A stretch of 64,000 nucleotides of DNA from positions 62,001 through 126,000 of the forward strand of contig JACOEL010000002.1 of assembly GCA_024998625.1 (NCBI GenBank). The letters run 5' to 3'. Shown here one piece after another: positions 60,945 through 64,000 of this stretch (its first letter is position 1; the number at the start of each line of letters is the position of its first letter). Origin of the DNA: Nitrospira sp. GTDB taxonomy: Bacteria; Nitrospirota; Nitrospiria; Nitrospirales; Nitrospiraceae. Below the pieces are notes generated by a model, which saw only the letters and a program-made list of their open reading frames with translations, was not told where the DNA came from and ran no database searches. Both the position numbers and the translations under genes were made by a program.

Positions 60945-62489
60945 CTATGTTGCCGTTCCGGTTCTCGTCACCTCGACGAACCGCTCCGTGGAGTCGTCCA
61001 GGGCGCGGCTGTTACGGCCCTGGGCGCGATGGATGTACAGCAGGTCCTGGCTGATGCCTTGTTTCTGTGTGGGCGGTAACGGCATCTGGTAGGAGACAGG
61101 GCGTTCGTGATCGGACAGTTGGAGCCGGGGATCGTAGACGCTGTTGAACTTCCACAGCATCTTCACGAAATTCGTTTGGCCGCGCAGCAGATGTCCGGCG
61201 ACGATCCGCGCAGTCGACTTCAAGGCTCTCCATCCCAAGTGTTTCTGGTTCAAGATCTGCTGCGTCTTGACCAATTCCGCATAAAATTCGGGTAGGGGCA
61301 CCGTTGTCGGCAGGACCGCATGCTGGATGTCATAGAGGCGATAGTCGCGGGTTGTGACACGCCGTGCTTCCGTATGCCAGGACTCCGTGCCGGGATAGGG
61401 CGTATTCATGCTGATGTTCACGATCTCGGGAATCTCCAGGCACCATTGACGGACGATCTCGAACCGGCGTCGATCCCAGCCGGGATCGGCGATGAGGTTG
61501 ATGGCGACCGTGATGCCGAGCGAACGGGCGAATTCGAGCGCTTCGAGGTTTTTGCTGATCGTGGTGCGTTTGCGATGGTGCGCGAGCCCTTCCTCGTCCA
61601 TCGCTTCGATGCCGATGAACATGTAGGCGAGGCCGAGTCGCTTCCACAGGTGAAACACCTCTTTGTTGCGGAGCAGGACATCGCCCCTCGTCTCCAGGTA
61701 ATACTGCTTCTTGATCCCTCGTCGTGCCACGGCCTCGCCGATCTCCATGCCCTGTTTGGCTTGGATGAAGGCGACATCATCGACGATGAACACGCCTGGT
61801 TCTCGAATGGAGGCCAGATCGTCCACGATTTTGTCAGGGGCTGCGGCGCGATAACTCCGGCCGTAAAAGGTCCAGGCGCTGCAGAAGGAGCAATCCCAAG
61901 GACAGCCGCGGGTGAATTCGATGGAGGCGCAGGGGTCGAGTACGCCGATGAAGTATTTGCGCCGGTGCCGCAGTAGGTCGCGCGCCGGAAGAACATCGTC
62001 CAGGCCGGTGAGCATACGGGCCGGGGGACCTTCGCCATACCGCGTCACGACGCCGGGTACCTGTGCGAGCGCCGACCGATCTTCTTCAATGGCCGATAAC
62101 AGGGGGCCGATGGCGCCCTCACCTTCGCCTTTCAACACGCAGTCGATCGCGCCGCCCGCATGCTCGAGCATGGCTTCGGCGACGAAGGATGCGCTGTGCC
62201 CGCCGACGAACACCGCACTGTGCGGGAGTTGCTGTTTCGTGAGCCTTGCGAGATCCACGATCTCGGGCACGTTTGCCAGATAGTTGCAGGCGAAGCCGAT
62301 CGCCTCGGGGCGACGCTCCTGCAGCAGGGAGGCGAACTGTTCCCGCGACTCCACTTGCAGATCGATCAGTGCGACGTCGTGACCGGCCTGGCGCGCCGTG
62401 GCTGCGACGAGTTCGAGTCCCAGCGGTTCGAGGCGCAGATAGATTTTCGTATACATCAACGGGCCTGGATGGACGAGCAGCAGTTTCAT
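60945..62489 (-). CDS. hpnR: Hopanoid C-3 methylase HpnR (B12-dependent radical SAM)
   Basis: A 514-residue radical SAM enzyme with an N-terminal cobalamin-binding-like domain (MKLLLVHPGPLMYTKIY, then FVGGHSASFVAEAML and LKGEGEGA). The cluster motif is CPWDCSFC (Cys196, Cys200, Cys203). Several long stretches, including HRRKYFIGVLDPCASIEF, SAWTFYGRSYR and AINLIADPGWDRRRFE, match my memory of hopanoid C-3 methylase. It adds a methyl group to C-3 of the hopanoid A ring, giving 3-methylhopanoids. GGGAGGG lies five bases before the ATG. Other hopanoid genes are not in the window. Confidence 0.85.
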   Translation of the reverse strand: MKLLLVHPGPLMYTKIYLRLEPLGLELVAATARQAGHDVALIDLQVESREQFASLLQERRPEAIGFACNYLANVPEIVDLARLTKQQLPHSAVFVGGHSASFVAEAMLEHAGGAIDCVLKGEGEGAIGPLLSAIEEDRSALAQVPGVVTRYGEGPPARMLTGLDDVLPARDLLRHRRKYFIGVLDPCASIEFTRGCPWDCSFCSAWTFYGRSYRAAAPDKIVDDLASIREPGVFIVDDVAFIQAKQGMEIGEAVARRGIKKQYYLETRGDVLLRNKEVFHLWKRLGLAYMFIGIEAMDEEGLAHHRKRTTISKNLEALEFARSLGITVAINLIADPGWDRRRFEIVRQWCLEIPEIVNISMNTPYPGTESWHTEARRVTTRDYRLYDIQHAVLPTTVPLPEFYAELVKTQQILNQKHLGWRALKSTARIVAGHLLRGQTNFVKMLWKFNSVYDPRLQLSDHERPVSYQMPLPPTQKQGISQDLLYIHRAQGRNSRALDDSTERFVEVTRTGTAT

Positions 62490-62783
62490 ACATACCCTCC
62501 CTCGACGATGACTTGGAGGGGGACTATATGCTGTTCATGAAATCTTGGGGCCTAGGGAGAGTCCTCATTGTGCCCGTGAGTAAGCCTAGGGACTGTTTCA
62601 ACAATGGTCAGCGCGATCGGCTTGCAGGCGCAGTTCTGTTCCGGTCGCAACGTCCGCCTGCCAAAGGCCGAAACCAGCATTGATGGCGTGGTCCCCCCCT
62701 CTGAGCGCCGCGAGAGCGTCGATGGGAACTTTTCCCGTATCCGGCTAGGAACTGACCGCGCGCCGGAGTATCCTCTCCAGGAC

Positions 62784-63662
62784 ATGTATCCTCAACGTGC
62801 CCATAGCACACCGTTCCGGTCCATGAGCGGCTGGCTGGTGATCTCGGGTCTCTTCATGGCCCTGTGCGGCCTGCCCGTTTCCGCAGGAGCAGCCGTCACG
62901 ACCTTCACGGCCGAAGACTACGCCTTCACCGGTCCGGAGCAATTCGAATCAGGCTGGCGAACGGTACGGCTCATCAATCGCGGCCGGGACGTGCATCAGG
63001 TTCAATTCCTGGCGCTGCCACCGGGAAAGACCGTGGCCGATGTCGAACGGGCGTTGGTTTCCCGATCGCCAAGCCTGCCGAACTGGTTGCGGCGTCATGG
63101 GGGAGTGAATAGTGTCGCCCCCGGTCATGAGGCGTCCGTCAGCATTCAGCTTGATCCCGGAGACTATCTGTTGCTCTGCGGCATTCCGGATGTAGCGGGC
63201 CGTCCCCACGCCATGCGCGGCATGGTGCGCGCGCTGCGAGTGGTGGAAGCTACGGCTCCGGGCGAGCCCGCGCCGCGCGCCGATGCGACGCTGCGCTTGA
63301 GCGATTTTGTATTTGCCCTCAGTGGTCCGCTGCAGGCCGGGTCTCGAACTGTGCAGCTCGTGAATGACGGCCGGCAGGCCCACGAATTGGTGCTGATTCG
63401 ACTCGCAGAGGGAGCGTCGGCGCAGGAGTTCATCGCGCGCTACAGACCGGGAGGCTTGCCCAATTCCGCTGGGCGGGAAGCCGGCGGTCTCACCGGTCTC
63501 GATCCCGGACGAGAGGGCTTTGTCCATCTCGATCTGGAGCCGGGGCGATACGGCCTGCTCTGTTTTCTTGCGGATCCGGTGACAGGAGCCCCTCACTTTT
63601 CCCGCGGCATGTGGATGGACATGGAGGTGAAGCCGGCGCTGACCCCCGCAGAGGGCCCGTGA
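62784..63662 (+). CDS. Secreted protein with two cupredoxin-like domains
   Basis: A 292-residue exported protein with a signal peptide (hydrophobic core 16-30, cleavage near SAGA). Two similar domains follow. Each has a candidate type 1 copper ligand set: His71, Cys132, His142 and Met147 in the first (CGIPDVAGRPHAMRGM), and His200, Cys260, His271 and Met276 in the second (CFLADPVTGAPHFSRGM). They could carry electrons or bind copper in the periplasm. The ATG at 62784 is preferred to the upstream frame from 62604. Its stop overlaps the next gene by three bases. No family name is assigned. Confidence 0.7.
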   Translation: MYPQRAHSTPFRSMSGWLVISGLFMALCGLPVSAGAAVTTFTAEDYAFTGPEQFESGWRTVRLINRGRDVHQVQFLALPPGKTVADVERALVSRSPSLPNWLRRHGGVNSVAPGHEASVSIQLDPGDYLLLCGIPDVAGRPHAMRGMVRALRVVEATAPGEPAPRADATLRLSDFVFALSGPLQAGSRTVQLVNDGRQAHELVLIRLAEGASAQEFIARYRPGGLPNSAGREAGGLTGLDPGREGFVHLDLEPGRYGLLCFLADPVTGAPHFSRGMWMDMEVKPALTPAEGP

Positions 63663-64000
63663 CGTATCGGGACCTGATGCGGCTGGCGAACGGTTATGCG
63701 GAGTCGAAAGTGCTGCTCGTCGCCAATGAACTCGGCCTGTTCACGGCAATCGGCCAGGGCGGCAAGTGCGCCGACTCACTGGCCACCGCCTGCCGCGCTT
63801 CGCGCGAGGGCATGGATCTCCTGCTGAAAGCGCTCGCAGGGCTTGGACTGGTTCGTCTGAAAGCGGGGCGTTATTGGAATACGACGTTGGGGCTGAAGTA
63901 TCTGGACGGCCGAAGTCCGACGGCGGTGACGAATCTGCTCTGGCTGCTGAACCATCATTGGTCGGATTGGACGGGGATGGCGCGCGCCGTTCGTCTGGGT
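63659..64000 (+). CDS. O-methyltransferase with dimerisation domain, N-terminal part
   Basis: The frame runs from a GTG at 63659 to the window edge, 114 codons so far. It begins with a helical dimerisation/winged-helix segment YRDLMRLANGYAESKVLLVANELGLF and later LLLKALAGLGLVRLKAGRYW, the usual front end of plant- and bacterial-type O-methyltransferases (acetylserotonin and related). The catalytic SAM domain lies beyond the window. AGAGGG precedes the GTG, which overlaps the stop of the cupredoxin-like gene, so the two are probably co-translated. The substrate is unknown. Confidence 0.75.
   Translation, partial: MTYRDLMRLANGYAESKVLLVANELGLFTAIGQGGKCADSLATACRASREGMDLLLKALAGLGLVRLKAGRYWNTTLGLKYLDGRSPTAVTNLLWLLNHHWSDWTGMARAVRLG

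Noticed and set aside
1-64000. CRISPR arrays, insertion sequences, rRNA and prophage genes
   Set aside because: None were found: no regular spaced repeats, transposase motifs, integrase genes or rRNA-like sequence are visible.

Overview
The window is a 64 kb stretch of a GC-rich bacterial chromosome with dense genes, many GTG and TTG starts and clear Shine-Dalgarno (SD) sites. Gene content and order suggest a Nitrospira-like member of the Nitrospirota: an F0-only ATP synthase operon, a zapB-zapA-rny-ymdB-xseA-xseB-tlyA block, hpnR, an ACR3-type ars operon, and many short lipoproteins and secreted proteins. The assignment is an inference from gene content; no rRNA or other marker gene is present. 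I see no insertion sequence, prophage, CRISPR array, rRNA or tRNA.

Region by region. (1) 1-12 kb is rich in cation transport: the end of a CzcA/CusA-type RND pump, an MgtA-type P-type ATPase, a hybrid sensor kinase, a Ca2+/cation antiporter and a SERCA-like P-type ATPase, with PilZ, TPR and small secreted proteins between them. (2) 12-20 kb carries a phosphoesterase, an MsbA-like ABC exporter, a 31-residue COX24-like ribosomal-type protein, nadB, a lytic transglycosylase and a pabB/trpE-like plus pabC-like pair. (3) 20-27 kb holds atpI-atpB-atpE-atpF without F1 genes, then on the other strand rlmN, an active/inactive M16 peptidase pair and larE. (4) 27-42 kb is housekeeping: a Slt-type transglycosylase, zapB-zapA, a structured non-coding stretch, rny, ymdB, xseAB, tlyA, a sugar-nucleotide epimerase, rhodanese, cutA, an M23 peptidase, fhs and hflKC. 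(5) 42.6-47.7 kb is an arsenic island: arsR-arsM-acr3-arsC facing a second arsM plus arsS, which points to arsenosugar-type organoarsenical synthesis; two matching ArsR-type operators are visible. (6) 47.8-64 kb is accessory: a lipoprotein truncated haemoglobin, an ECF sigma factor with a cupin anti-sigma factor, a His-rich DUF4396 membrane protein, a translationally coupled lipoprotein and outer-membrane barrel, a PAP2 phosphatase, several lipoproteins, a RelE/ParE-like toxin-antitoxin pair, hpnR (hopanoid C-3 methylase), a secreted protein with two cupredoxin-like domains and the start of an O-methyltransferase.

The most interesting points are the two-branch arsenic island with its operators, the hpnR neighbourhood, the tandem cupredoxin-like protein, the coupled lipoprotein/barrel pair beside the His-rich DUF4396 protein, the structured RNA candidate between zapA and rny, and the possible non-canonical start of rny.
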